Part shown: piece after piece, positions 1-10,400 of the stretch | How the letters are laid out: every line of letters begins with the position of its first letter | Position numbering within the stretch: the stretch's first letter is position 1 | DNA from: Amphimedon queenslandica | Lineage: Eukaryota; Porifera; Demospongiae; Haplosclerida; Niphatidae | Direction: 5' to 3' | Length of the DNA stretch: 20,033 nt | Assembly (NCBI RefSeq): GCF_000090795.2 | Contig: NW_003547065.1 | Coordinates: forward strand, 3,969 to 24,001 | Program-made: the position numbers and the translations under genes | Notes under the pieces: generated by a model | Told to the model about the DNA's origin: nothing | The model's input: the letters and a program-made list of their open reading frames with translations, nothing else | Databases searched by the model: none

Positions 1-3000
1 GTTATTGGTTCACTTTGCTTTTTATAAAGTACAAGGTGAGTGGTCATACATGTAGTTGTCATTATTATAGTTATAAACTTTTAGTACCTGCAGCACACAC
101 CCAATGAATCTGACAAAACAAAAGCACCTGCTAAATCAAGGTTAGTCGTTAAAAAATTTTAGAACAATGTGCATGCATTTACTATTTAATCAATGTGTGG
201 CTGATGTGACCTTTGATACTAGCTTTGTAAAATCAACACTACTGCAGTGACCTGAGAGAGCAGTGGGGGTCATAGAAAAGGTGAAAATGTGGGCATAAAA
301 CTGCATTTTTGCCCAATAATTTTAATATGATGCATTTTGAAGCCTGTTCTGATTTTTGGGACCCAATATAGTTGGGGGACAACTTTTTCCCCTTCTACCA
401 CCTCTCAGTGGGTCTGAGTAAAATCAGCCCCATTTTAAGAACAAACCAACCTTAGTTGGTATTTGCATTAAAGAAAGTTGTGATTGCATTAGTGACAAAC
501 AGATTTGTTTTGTCAGTATCTTGTTTATTAATCAGAATATTGTCAAATACATCTTGTCAGCATGTCCTTATGCTGATTTTACATAGTCCATAGATAATTA
601 CATAGTCTCACATAGCCAGCCCTTCCCCTTCCTTCTTCCTTCATAGAGGGAGGGGCTGGTAGCAAGACTAGATTTTACACAGGCTCCCTGATAGGGGGGC
701 AGGTGGGAAAATTTCCTACTATATTTGGGTTATGTGTCTAGTGTTCTATATTTTGTCTTGCATTCATTAGAGTGTAATTAGAATTGAGTAAGTCCTAACC
801 ATAGATATTAGAGTATAAACTTATAGCTACATGTAATTGTCAAAAATTTTTGTATTATTTATACAGCATTTTTGAGGAACTTTTTGGAAAGAATAGTCAG
901 GAATTGTGCAGAATCTTGTCTCAGTTAATTGCGAATAAAGATTATACTATCAGTTATATGAGTGCATCCCTCCTTTTTGACATTTACACAAAAGAAGAGA
1001 TGAGTAAGGCAAATGTTGACATTGATGAAGAAGACACATGTGATAAGGTTGACATTGACGAAGAAGACACATGTGATAAAAAAATGTGGTTGTATGCTAC
1101 GATGACAGATGAGCATTCCACACTTAAAAAAATGCTAACGAAAATAATGGATAGTTCATCAGAAAAAAGATGTTCAAGTTTTTTAGATGAAATGATAAAT
1201 CATCGTTTGACTAAAGATAACAAACCAAATGGATCTCTTCAAGAAGAAGCATTCAGTTGTGGTAAAAGTACATGTACTTGTACTTTAATAATGGGCAATG
1301 ATTTTTTATTTCTTATTAGGTCTGTTTCATATTACCCTTGAATACTGTGTGCAACACAAAAGTTGTTCTAAATACAGTGATGAAGTAGCTACACGTATAT
1401 TACTTCCCAAATGTTTTGAAATGTTACAAAGAATCGCAGCACACAACAGTAAAGTAAATTTTATTCCTTACTTTGACATTTTTTTATGAAATCATTTAGA
1501 TTCAAAAAGAATTGTTCAATCATTTTTATGAGTTTCTTCGTTTCAAAAAGTGACAAGTCATATGATACTCATGGTTAATGAGGTTAGTGCAATTTATAGG
1601 TTTTATATTAGCTAATGAACTGTCAGATATTTTATGATAATCCTTATCTTTGTGATAAACTTGCTGAAGCTGACTTGGGTAGAATTTTTAATACTGCTAT
1701 AGTCATTGGAAATCACCAGTGGACTATTGTACTTCAAACCATAATTGAAGTATCGTATTATTCTATAATATGTTATTTACATGTATCTTGATTTTAGTAT
1801 ACAGATCACGGAGTAGTTCAGGAATATGTTGCACAGCTTATATTAGAAAACTATAATGATTTTCTAGGATATGCAAAAGAACAAGAAAAAGTTAATTGGC
1901 TGAACATTCTACAATGTGTAAGTGTTATAATACATATGCATGCATATTATTATGCTTATTTCTATAAAGGATAAGCTTTCAAATGAATATCACCTTCTAC
2001 TAAATATAACTGATCTCTTAGCATCATGTACAAGTAAAGGATGCCAATTTGCCAGATTGATTGCTGCACAAGTATTTGCTTTTGATGACCTTGTTAAGTA
2101 AGCACAAAGTAATTGTTCAGACTTTATGATTAATTTTCTGGCAGCATTGTATTGAATCGTAATATAAAAGGTTACAGAAAAATACCTTTTCTTTGTATTT
2201 TGACTTGGACCTACTTAGATGGGAGAAGTTTTACTCTATATAGGTACTTCAAAAGGCTGTTATTGTAATTGATTTTAAACTTTTAGGCAACTTTTGACTC
2301 ATATGATGTCCACAATAGAAAAATTACATAAAGAAAGAAATCGTATTATTCCTATGAATGTTACCAATAGATCAAGCTATGTCATTCAAAAGCAAAATGA
2401 GACCAAGGATTTTTCTGATTTATGCTACATCACTTATGGTCTAATACCTTTTCTATCACAAATTTGTATGATGTCACTTCAGTTAAGAAACGGTAATTGT
2501 TGTACAGCAGTCCAACTTCAAAGTATTAAAACACATTTATTGGTATGCAAAACAGTTTTTTATGCTGTAATATTTAAGCCAAATAGAATTTTAAAGATGC
2601 ATATAAGTGGGAGTGTGTGTCAGAGCAGCTATTAAAATTTGAATGCATAGAAAAGATTGACTTGCTATTAGAAATGATGGTAAATATTATCATATTTTTT
2701 ATGATTTGAGATGGATTAGGTAATGACTGATTCATGGTCAACAACCTTAACTGATAAAATAAGATGTCTGAAAACCTATAATGCAAAACATGAGCTCTTG
2801 TTAAGTGATATTGAACCCCACATGCAGCCAATTGAGCCAAATTATGAAGAGATAATTGGACTAATGAAAAATAATCAGTATAATAAATGTCCAGTGTAAG
2901 GAATATTCATTCTATTTTATGCTTACAATTTTAATTAATTTACAGTTTCTACCATGTTGTCTCGATGTTAAAGTAAGCATTCAGTTAAATTTAGTGCATT

Positions 3001-6000
3001 GTAAAATGTTTACTAAATACAGGAACTTAGTCATTCTGCAAAAATTGAAGCGCGTTCCTTGTTTAAAAAGAATTCAATTAGAGCAAATGATATTAAGAAC
3101 ATTACATTTGCTAGAAAAACTAATTGAACAGATGAAGCAGGGCACAGTTCCATGGGGTGAACTTTGTGATGATACTGAGGGAACTAAGTAAGCTATTATA
3201 ATCTAGTTTATAATGTAACTGCACTGTTATGTAGAGGGTTAAAACTTGCAAAAATTATACTGTATTTAAACATTAATGGAGCAAAAGAACATGATACTGT
3301 GAGTCTCAACCATGTTTATTATAATAATTATTAAGCATTACTTTATATTATAGTTATTCGACCTCATACAACATCAAAATAATAAATTTATTGTTGCAGT
3401 AATGCAACTATTGCACTGTCTTAATTCTTTGGCTAATGCAAAAGACGTTCAGAATGAGATCATAAAAATTTGTGCAGAACATGATTGTATTTTTATAGAG
3501 AAAGTACATCGATTATTAAGAGAAGCTCAGTTTCTCATCCAGAAAAGAGAAAAGGTATAATAGAAATTTATTATCATTTTGTTATTCTTTTATAGTTGAA
3601 TGATGATGTATCAACACAAAATGCTGATAATGTTGATAGTTCTGCTTCGCATGATGCATGTGCAATCATAGTGCAAGAAAATGAAAACAAAGCAAGTTAA
3701 TGTCTTCCTATAGTGTTGAGTATCAATATTATTACTATTTTAGGAAAATGAATATATTACCGCTGCATTAAATGTCATATCCTTGTTGTGTGACAGACAA
3801 CAAGAAAAAATGCAAGTTGCAATGAGAAATGAGGTTTTTATTAATAATACCCTTAACCTTGTTTTAAGCATTCTTATCTCAGGGTTTCAATATTGTTAGT
3901 CAAGTTTCATTTATATTTTTCTACATTTCTAATCATTGGGATGATACTAAAGTTGATATAGCACAAAAAACTGTTCAGGCATTAATAGAAATGTGCACTG
4001 GAGATTATATTAATCAAGATATTGCTTTTAAAGGCCAAGTTATTGTATCTATTAATCTCCAATTGAATATGCATTCTGATAATGAAGTAAGATTATAAAA
4101 TTTGAATTTAAATCTATAATCGGAGCAATAACAGGAGAAAAGAAAATTAAAATCCTCATGTATTGAATTGCTAGAAGTAATGCTGGAGGAAATAGATGAA
4201 AAATCATGTACTTTAGCCAAGTGTATAGCAAATCATTTGGAAATGGACAAGTTGTATCAAGAAATGCTTAATTTATTTGTAAGGCTGGCAGACCTATGTG
4301 TATAATGCAGATGAAATTGTTCATTGCAGGACATATCAAATTATGAACTATTGTGTAGAGCCTATAATGTCCTCAAACGAATTGCAGATTATGAAGGAAT
4401 AAGTACTGAAAAACTAGGTAAGGTCTAGTATTATAAATATAATTACTTGCTTGTATATTGTAGTTGAGGTTAAAGAAGATGATAAAGTTCATCAAGCAAT
4501 GTGGGAATACTGTCGACACAGGTCTCGAAGTGTTGAAATTGCTTATAAAAATGATACAGTCACTCAAGCATATTTTTCTTATGATCCTAAGATACATGTA
4601 AGCTGACAATATGACAGTTTTTACTACTATTTAGTTTGTAATAGATTAAAGACAAAAGTTATATACAGTCACAAATCAAAAGAAGCACTCCTCAAGAAAA
4701 GCTACTTGATTTTATTGAATGGACAAATGCTGTTGAGAAGATGCAAAGTAAAAAAGTAAGCTATAAATGAAGTATGTATAACTTGAAGCTATGCTACATT
4801 GCAGGATATTTTCACATTTTTCAGAAATAAGATACCTTTTCTTATATTGTCACGTTTAAGGTTTGTATTATGCTAAACTAAATATGAATATAATGAGTTA
4901 AATTATTCATTTTTAGGCAGTGGTTATTAATATTCTTGACAATTTTATTAAACTTAATTGTGCTTTTTACAGTCTATACTCCACTAGAGTAAGGAAGAAT
5001 TTAATTTATTTGATTTATTATTATTTCTAAACAAGCTACAATATGGCTAATGGAGTCTGCACAACCAATAGCACAGATAATGAAACATGTTCCAGTACCA
5101 GTCATTTCCAGCCCATCTTGTCACCTCAAATATCATTAGGATCTACAACAGTTCTGGAAATTCTTGGATTTGTACATGCTGCGTTGGCAGTAATGATGGT
5201 AATTGAATACTTTGCTGGCAATTGGGGATCTTTCTCACCATTAATGGAACTCAAGTACATAGCTATATTTTATGTTGTTATTGGTATTATGCTTTAATAC
5301 AGGGAGCATTTGTCATGCAAAAAAATATTGTAAGTTTAGAATACAATGTACTTCTTATCACTGTACATTTTTAGTTTCAGCCTCTCAAAGATAATTTTAG
5401 GCAAGAATATAACTTATCGACTTTGTTTAGGCTCTTTCAAACTGTATTTGCAAAAGCCACAGCAGTCCGTAGCTAATGACAAGAATACTCTTGCTAATGA
5501 GTATTATCAAATTTCTTGGAGTAGTTTTCAGTCGATCTACCGTATCTTTTTTATGGTCTGTTCATTAGTAGCTTGGATTCCTGTTCCAGGGCTAAAGTAT
5601 ATGTACTGTCTGTGTATGCTCTATCCATTTTTAAAGTTTGATGTTGTGGCGTATATTTCAAGAGCTATAAAAAGAAGCAGTAAGATTTAAATTATCATGT
5701 ATTAAAAAGTCTTTCAAAATTTTGTTTCATAATAGTCAAGCAGCTGGCGTCAGTCTTCTTGCTCTGCTTTGTTTTTATTTATATTTATGCTGTCGTCAGT
5801 TTTGCTTTGTTGAATAATTACTTTTCTAAAGACAAGGATCAGTTCTGTGGCAGTTTGGTACAGTGTTTTTTCACTGTGTCACGTTTGGGACTACTGAGTA
5901 CCTTAGGATCTGTAAGTTATGTCACTCTGACTGTATCCTAACATTTTTACTATAGGAACTTGAAATCCGTCCAAATAATGACTACGAGCCTAACTTTACA

Positions 6001-6723
6001 CTTTATGGTTTTCGAACATTCTATGATCTTGTATTCTTTATTGTTGTCACAACTCTTGGTCTTAACATCATCATTGCTATACTTGTGGATAGATTTTCTG
6101 AAATGAGAGAAAAATCAGTAAATTTTTTTAATGTCTTATTATATCTAATCATAATTATTATTTAGGATAAAGTTGAAGAAGATAATGAAAGTAGGTGTTT
6201 CATCTGCAGTATTGAAAGAAGCATGTTTGACAAAGTTGGTTCCAATGAGATCAGTATCATTTAAAATTTTCGTTATAAAAGGATTTTAAGAAACATGTCA
6301 CAAAAGAACATAACTTGTGGGATTATATGCGTTTCATTATACATGTAAAATCTCTTCCTGAAAATTCTCACAATGCTCTGGAGAAGTATGTTTTTGATCA
6401 GGTACACACAATATACGCTTCTGCAAGAAATTAATTACATTATAATTATATCAGGTCAATGAAGGTAAAAATTCTATTAAGTTTTTCCCGTTGTACAAAG
6501 CTAAATCTTTACCTCATTATGAAGTACTATATAGTTCATGTGTGCATTTTATTCTTTTTCTTCAATATAGCATGGTGACAGTAAAAATGAGAGTCAAGAC
6601 AAGGAAGAATACAGACCTGACAAGGAGCTGCTGTCTTTAATAACAAAAGACAGAGGAAGTAGGTGGAGAAGGAGAACCTCAAGCTATTCGACATCACAGA
6701 GACAGGTCTCCTTTGCACTTTAG
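1..6723 (+). CDS. IP3-receptor-like intracellular calcium release channel, C-terminal part (5' partial)
   Basis: Family role (known): tetrameric ER calcium channel of the IP3R/RyR superfamily. Only the part after the ligand-binding N-terminus lies here. Exons, phase-checked: 94-140, 867-1261, 1320-1453, 1500-~1549, 1612-1749, 1798-1917, 1970-2097, 2287-2542, 2608-2679, 2720-2895, 2946-2972, 3023-3187, 3235-3298, 3354-3554, 3596-3691, 3744-3833, 3883-4086, 4135-4278, 4330-4417, 4464-4597, 4645-4755, 4805-4860, 4917-4988, 5036-~5254, ~5303-5679 (unclear inside), 5736-5911, 5956-6117, 6166-~6234, 6282-6401, 6455-6523, 6571-6723 (stop TAG). Residues 1-35 may be one more exon. Order of matches follows human IP3R: helical RIH region, RIH-associated region, membrane segments, S6, then a CFIC...H...H finger and EHNLWDYM. 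The protein is strongly diverged. RyR is the alternative; S5 has some RyR flavour, but the cytosolic part fits IP3R better. Confidence 0.88.
141..866 (+). other. Long intron of the channel gene
   Basis: At 726 bases it is an outlier among introns of about 45-60 bases. The flanking exons join in phase (AG + C), which supports one intron, though a hidden exon cannot be excluded. I see no coding exon. The only structure is a pyrimidine-rich imperfect inverted repeat, 615-627 against 648-660 (11 of 13 pairs). Confidence 0.55.
867..2679 (+). other. RIH-type helical region of the channel
   Basis: Exons here encode an all-helical solenoid that I align by eye with the RIH (RyR/IP3R homology) region. 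Anchors are IFEELFGKNSQELC with SASLLFDIY, then LFHITLEYCVQ (human IP3R: LIRLSKLCVQ), MNCQIFYDNPYLC (human MQHIFMNNFQLC), TIVLQTIIE, and LLLNITDLLASCTSKG followed by FDDLV (human LVELLAVCTEGKN...LDDIV). Order and spacing agree with IP3R. Between the first two anchors lies an acidic insertion with a perfect in-frame 11-residue duplication. Join 1549/1612 does not close in phase by a plain GT-AG reading (see findings). Confidence 0.75.
1015..1080 (+). repeat. 33-base in-frame tandem duplication
   Basis: Two adjacent 33-base copies (1015-1047, 1048-1080) differ at only two synonymous third positions and encode VDIDEEDTCDK twice. The unit is acidic and has one Cys per copy. It lies in the variable linker after the first RIH anchor, so it probably lengthens a surface loop without disturbing the fold. 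Confidence 0.9.
3692..3743 (+). other. Probable GC-AG intron in the channel gene
   Basis: The upstream exon stays in frame with the next exon (from 3744) only if it ends at AAA, 3691. The intron then starts with GCAAGT and ends TTTTAG. GCAAGT is the usual strong context of the rare GC donor class. The nearby GTTAAT donor at 3696 would leave the wrong phase and hit TGA. Confidence 0.65.
3744..4086 (+). other. RIH-associated region of the channel
   Basis: Two exons (3744-3833, 3883-4086). ALNVISLLCDRQQEKMQ aligns with the human IP3R segment ILRFLQLLCENHNRDLQ. QALIEMCTGDYINQDIAF then follows, as in the human ESLTEYCQGPCHENQNCI stretch. This is the most conserved cytosolic block of the superfamily and the best argument, with the zinc finger, for the family assignment. 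The short exon just upstream (3596-3691) encodes an acidic, low-complexity linker and appears to end at a GC donor. Confidence 0.75.
4917..6117 (+). other. Channel membrane domain (S1 to S6) with altered pore loop
   Basis: Hydrophobic segments seen: S1 in exon 4917-4988 (WLLIFLTILLNLIVLF). S2 is near 5154-5213 (LGFVHAALAVMMVIEY), after a luminal loop with NST and NET N-glycosylation sequons. One or more poorly resolved segments follow at 5250-5480. A further segment starts at about 5535 (IYRIFFMVCSLVAW). S5 lies in exon 5736-5911 (FLLCFVFIYIYAVVSFALL). S6 lies in exon 5956-6117 (FYDLVFFIVVTTLGLN, then ILVDRFSEMREK, as in human VIIDTFADLRSEK). The family selectivity filter GGGVGD/GGGIGD is absent. 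The pore loop reads GLLSTLGS, with E as the next residue after the exon join. Confidence 0.75.
6196..6311 (+). other. C-terminal Cys2-His2 zinc finger of the channel
   Basis: CFIC (6196-6207) lies at the end of one exon and HVTKEH (6294-6311) in the next, followed by NLWDYMRFIIHV. Human IP3R has CFICGLERDKFD...EEHIKEEHNMWHYL. Both Cys and both His are kept, so the linker that couples the cytosolic domains to S6 is probably intact even though the filter is not. The exact donor is ambiguous (about 6234-6238). A plain phase-0 join needs a weak GTTGGT donor. Confidence 0.85.
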
Positions 6724-7010
6724 TGACTTGTAGAATTAGAGATATCCTGTAGCTAGTCAGAACTATTATAGTAGAAATTTATCATAGACGTAGACTATAT
6801 ACAGCATAGGTCTAGTATTATACTCTTTTTCTATTGTACTTTCAGCATTCATTTGGAATGTTGCAGCTGCTGAGTTTACTTTTTTAAGTGCTATTGTTAA
6901 TCCTTTGCTATTAGTAAAAACAGTATTTTTTTTAATTTTGAGGTAGTGTTGTATTATGGAACATAATTATGTAAAATGTTTACAACAACTATACATTATA
7001 ATCATGCATA

Positions 7011-7020
7011 AATAAATAAA
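7011..7020 (+). terminator. Probable polyadenylation signal of the channel gene
   Basis: Overlapping AATAAATAAA about 290 bases after the TAG stop. It is the first canonical hexamer in good position on this strand. The cleavage site is not visible from sequence. Confidence 0.5.
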
Positions 7021-7409
7021 GCATTTTTTGGATGTGATACACCCCAAGGGCTGTAACACATCCTTGGACACGAACCTTAGGTTCTATATTCTGCATATAT
7101 ATAGGACCTATACTATAGTTTACTATATAATATATATAGCTCAAAAATATTTGCTGGAAACAGCTCAAGCTTTCTACATAGCATAAAGACATCAATATGT
7201 ATCAAAAATAAGAGGTTGAAAATTTTTACCTTTTTGATTTGGCAAATTTTGGCCAAAAACGGTGTAATTACTTTTTAGTAGTTTTACAAGCCAAAATTAA
7301 TAACAATAGTAGAATAATAAAATAATAACTAAATAATGACAGAAATAATTGCTCGGAGAAGATAGTTCAGATTTGAGCTTGCAATAAAAATAACAAACAA
7401 AAGTGAGCA

Positions 7410-7442
7410 TAATAATAATAATAATAACAATAATAATAATAA
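7410..7442. repeat. AAT trinucleotide microsatellite
   Basis: About ten AAT units with one AAC interruption, just beyond the 3' end of the RING gene. It is a simple repeat, likely length-polymorphic. Confidence 0.9.
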
Positions 7443-7485
7443 GTCATTATCATTTATGATACAGAAAGTGAATTAATAAACTCCA

Positions 7486-10400
7486 TTAAGTATTTAGCTC
7501 ATTCTCTTCCCCCCTCTCTCTCTCTCTTTCTTGAGACACTTCAGCTTCAGGAGGATCATCTCCACCAATAGATCCATAAGTACCTCTTCTACCACTAGTA
7601 CTTGGTTCTTCTTCCCCTCCTCCTCCTTCATTCTGAAGTAAAGGTGACCTTTCTCTCCTCCTCTCCCTCCTCCTTGATATCAGGGACTTGCAAAGTGGAC
7701 AGACTCTCTGCCATTTCTGTAGCCATTCATCAACACATGGTGGATGAAATACTACAAAGTGGAATAGAAAAAATAGTAATTATTAGTCTGTGCAAATTAT
7801 ACATGTACATGTACAGCAGAAAACAAAAAGGTTCACACACTACATAACACATGCTTTAAGGCTTTATTAAGTACATGTATGTCCTCATACTTACAGTACA
7901 TACATAAAGGTCATCATTATACTATGCATTGGGTTTTCCAGAGAATTTTGTTATACATGTACATGTAGTTGTCAAATGGATTGTCAAGCTGCTCAAAAAT
8001 TTGGGCCACCAACCCTGTACTATAGTACAGGGTACATGTATTTCGGCAAAAATGAAAAGGAAAAATTTCCCATTTTTATAATTTTTTCAGATGCACATAC
8101 ATGTTCTTATGTCGTGTATCAACTTTGAGCTGATTCTGATCAAATTTGGGCTTTTTATGAATTTTTAAAGTTGCTCAAAAATTGGGCCAACGACCCAAGG
8201 CAAAATTTGGCCAACAACTAAAGGTTATAGCCTTTGGTTGTTGGCCAAATTTTGCCAAAATTGGCTAGGAGAGAATTTTCCATTTTTGTAATTTTTTCTG
8301 ATGCACATACAAGTTCTTATGCTGTGCATCAACTTTGAGTTGATTCCAATCAAATTTGGATTTTTAATGAATTTTTAAAGTTGCTCTAAACACCACATAC
8401 TGTATTGTAGTGGTTGTCAGCTCATGAATAATGCTATTTAGCTCACTTAGTATGCCTTGTGGAAAACCCTGAGTATGTACATGTACATGTATTAAACTTA
8501 AAGGTCATTATAACGTACAGTACATGTACATGTATGTACTTACTGTGGTCACAGGGTAATACTCTTAGTTTCTCTCCTTCTTTGAAGTCCTCAAGACATA
8601 TTGGACAGGTTTGTGTAGTCTCTTTGTCAGGTTTGTAGCGTCGCTGTGGCAACTGTCTGATACGCCACCTGGTCAGTCCTCTCTGACGCCATTTATACCA
8701 ACTCCATCTCGTCTGGAGAGAAAAGAGAAATAAAATGAAGTGGAGGGCTTTCAGAGTTAGAGACAAGTACATTTGGACATTAGTATTTTAATTCCAATAA
8801 GTAAATGTACATATACAAGTAAATGTACATGTATATGGGGTACCATTTGTGCTTAATTTAGAGTACTGTCTAGTGGGTTTCTTTTGTTTGGTAAAAGTTT
8901 AGTTATTTTCAATTTCCAAAAAATCAAAGACAAAATTAGGGAAACACACAAAGTACATGTACATGTATATTTGTACATGTACATGTATATTTATACATGA
9001 AACATATACATGTACATGTACATGTATGTCACACAAAAAAGACAAAAGCATGAGCTTATCTTGTACCTACATGTACATGTACATATACTTTCTATTACTT
9101 GTATGTAACTAATATAAGCATAGGAAAGCAGAGAGTGATTGGAAGAGAGAAAGGGAGAGAGGGGGGAAAGGTGATATAGCATGTACATGTACATGTCATA
9201 AACTTACACAATATGTACATAGGAAGATACAAATGGCAAGTGATATGGCACACATTAGGACCATACACATTATTAGGATAATCTTCTCATACAAACCCCA
9301 AAGGTCCTCAGTAAAGATAAGTGAAATGGAACCAGGAGGACTATAATAGTAATAAATATACAATGAAAGTGACAAAAATAACAGATTTAAATTAATCAAT
9401 AACAATTAAATGTGATTGCCAAGTAACAAATTTAGAATTTAACAAATTAATAATTAAAAAAAACATCAACGATACAATTTAAATGCTATAGCAATTTTAT
9501 CATCAGTTACCTGGAGTCAAGTAAATTTTCAAGATAGTCAGCAAAAGATTTCTAAAAAGAGGAAGAGAGAGAGGGGGGAAGAGGGAGAGAGAGGAAGAAA
9601 AGGAGGGGCATAGACAAGATAGTAAAGGAGAGAGTAAGCTAAAAAAACCAAGTTGTAATAGACTTCAGTTCACAAATCATGAATGCTTACTAATATTACT
9701 ACATGTGTTACAAATGCTTATCTTACTATACATTACTAGAAATACTATACTATTAATGTTATTACGTCATCAATTATAACAGTAACAAAGTCCCTATCAG
9801 AGAGTGTGGCACCGCTTGGGGAATAGGTCAACATGATACTGAAGGAGGCTGAATCCTGTACCATACGAATCTGAAGGAAACAAAAATAAGCAATAAAATA
9901 ACAATTGTAATCTGACAATAAAAATTATCATATAATGTAATGTACATGTATGTAGACAATATTCAATTGTTATAATATGGGTGGATGTTCACTCCTGGTT
10001 CTTGTGTATTTTACTATTTTATTTACAACTATCACTGATGCTATATTCACATTAAACTATTGTAATTACATGTACATTGCAAGCCATTAAACATGATTCT
10101 TACAAGCTACATGTATTTCCTATTAAAATGTAAAGGCAAATCAACCAAAGTATGTTAATAAATAGAAGGCTGATTAAGGTTATTCCCAAAGCCATAAGGA
10201 GGCCAAGAAAGCTTCCTTGAAGCTAGAAAAGTAGAAAGTTACATGTATGTACATGTAAATTAATGTACATGTGCATGTACATGTTTCAGAAAAATTATCA
10301 AAAAACAGAATTCTCACTGAATCATTTTTGACGAATTTCGACCAAAGACCAAAGGCTGTCGTCGGCCCAATTTTTATGTAACTTTAAAACTTCATAAAAA

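Larger units (their letters stand above)
6724..7485. other. Convergent intergenic region, 3' ends of the channel and RING genes
   Basis: The region lies between the channel stop (6721-6723) and the RING-gene stop (7486-7488). It is AT-rich with no supported ORF. It contains the probable channel poly(A) signal (7011-7020), a divergent dispersed-repeat copy (about 7147-7206), short palindromes such as GGATGTG...CACATCC at about 7030-7065, and an AAT microsatellite (7410-7442). No AATAAA could be placed for the minus-strand gene. Confidence 0.6.
7690..8637 (-). other. RING-H2 domain (split by intron 8543-7752)
   Basis: The first half in exon 5 holds CPICLEDFKEGEKLRVLPCDH; the second half in exon 6 holds FHPPCVDEWLQKW and VCPLC. 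Pattern: C-x2-C-x14-C-x-H-x2-H-x2-C-x11-C-x2-C. The residues that usually contact the E2 (Ile after the first Cys-Pro, Trp of EWL, Pro of CPLC) are all there, so an active E3 is expected. The intron enters after the first base of the codon following the first ligand His. Confidence 0.93.

Noticed and set aside
2574..2840. Minus-strand open frame of 88 codons
   Set aside because: Antisense to channel exons 2608-2679 and 2720-2895, which are supported by phase and splice sites.
1..6723. Ryanodine receptor assignment
   Set aside because: S5 has RyR-like residues, but the cytosolic anchors (YCVQ, LLASCTSKG, the RIH-associated block) follow IP3R in order and spacing. Left as superfamily level with IP3R preferred.
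8991..9194. Met/Tyr-rich minus-strand open frame
   Set aside because: It comes from the ACATGT microsatellite within a RING-gene intron.
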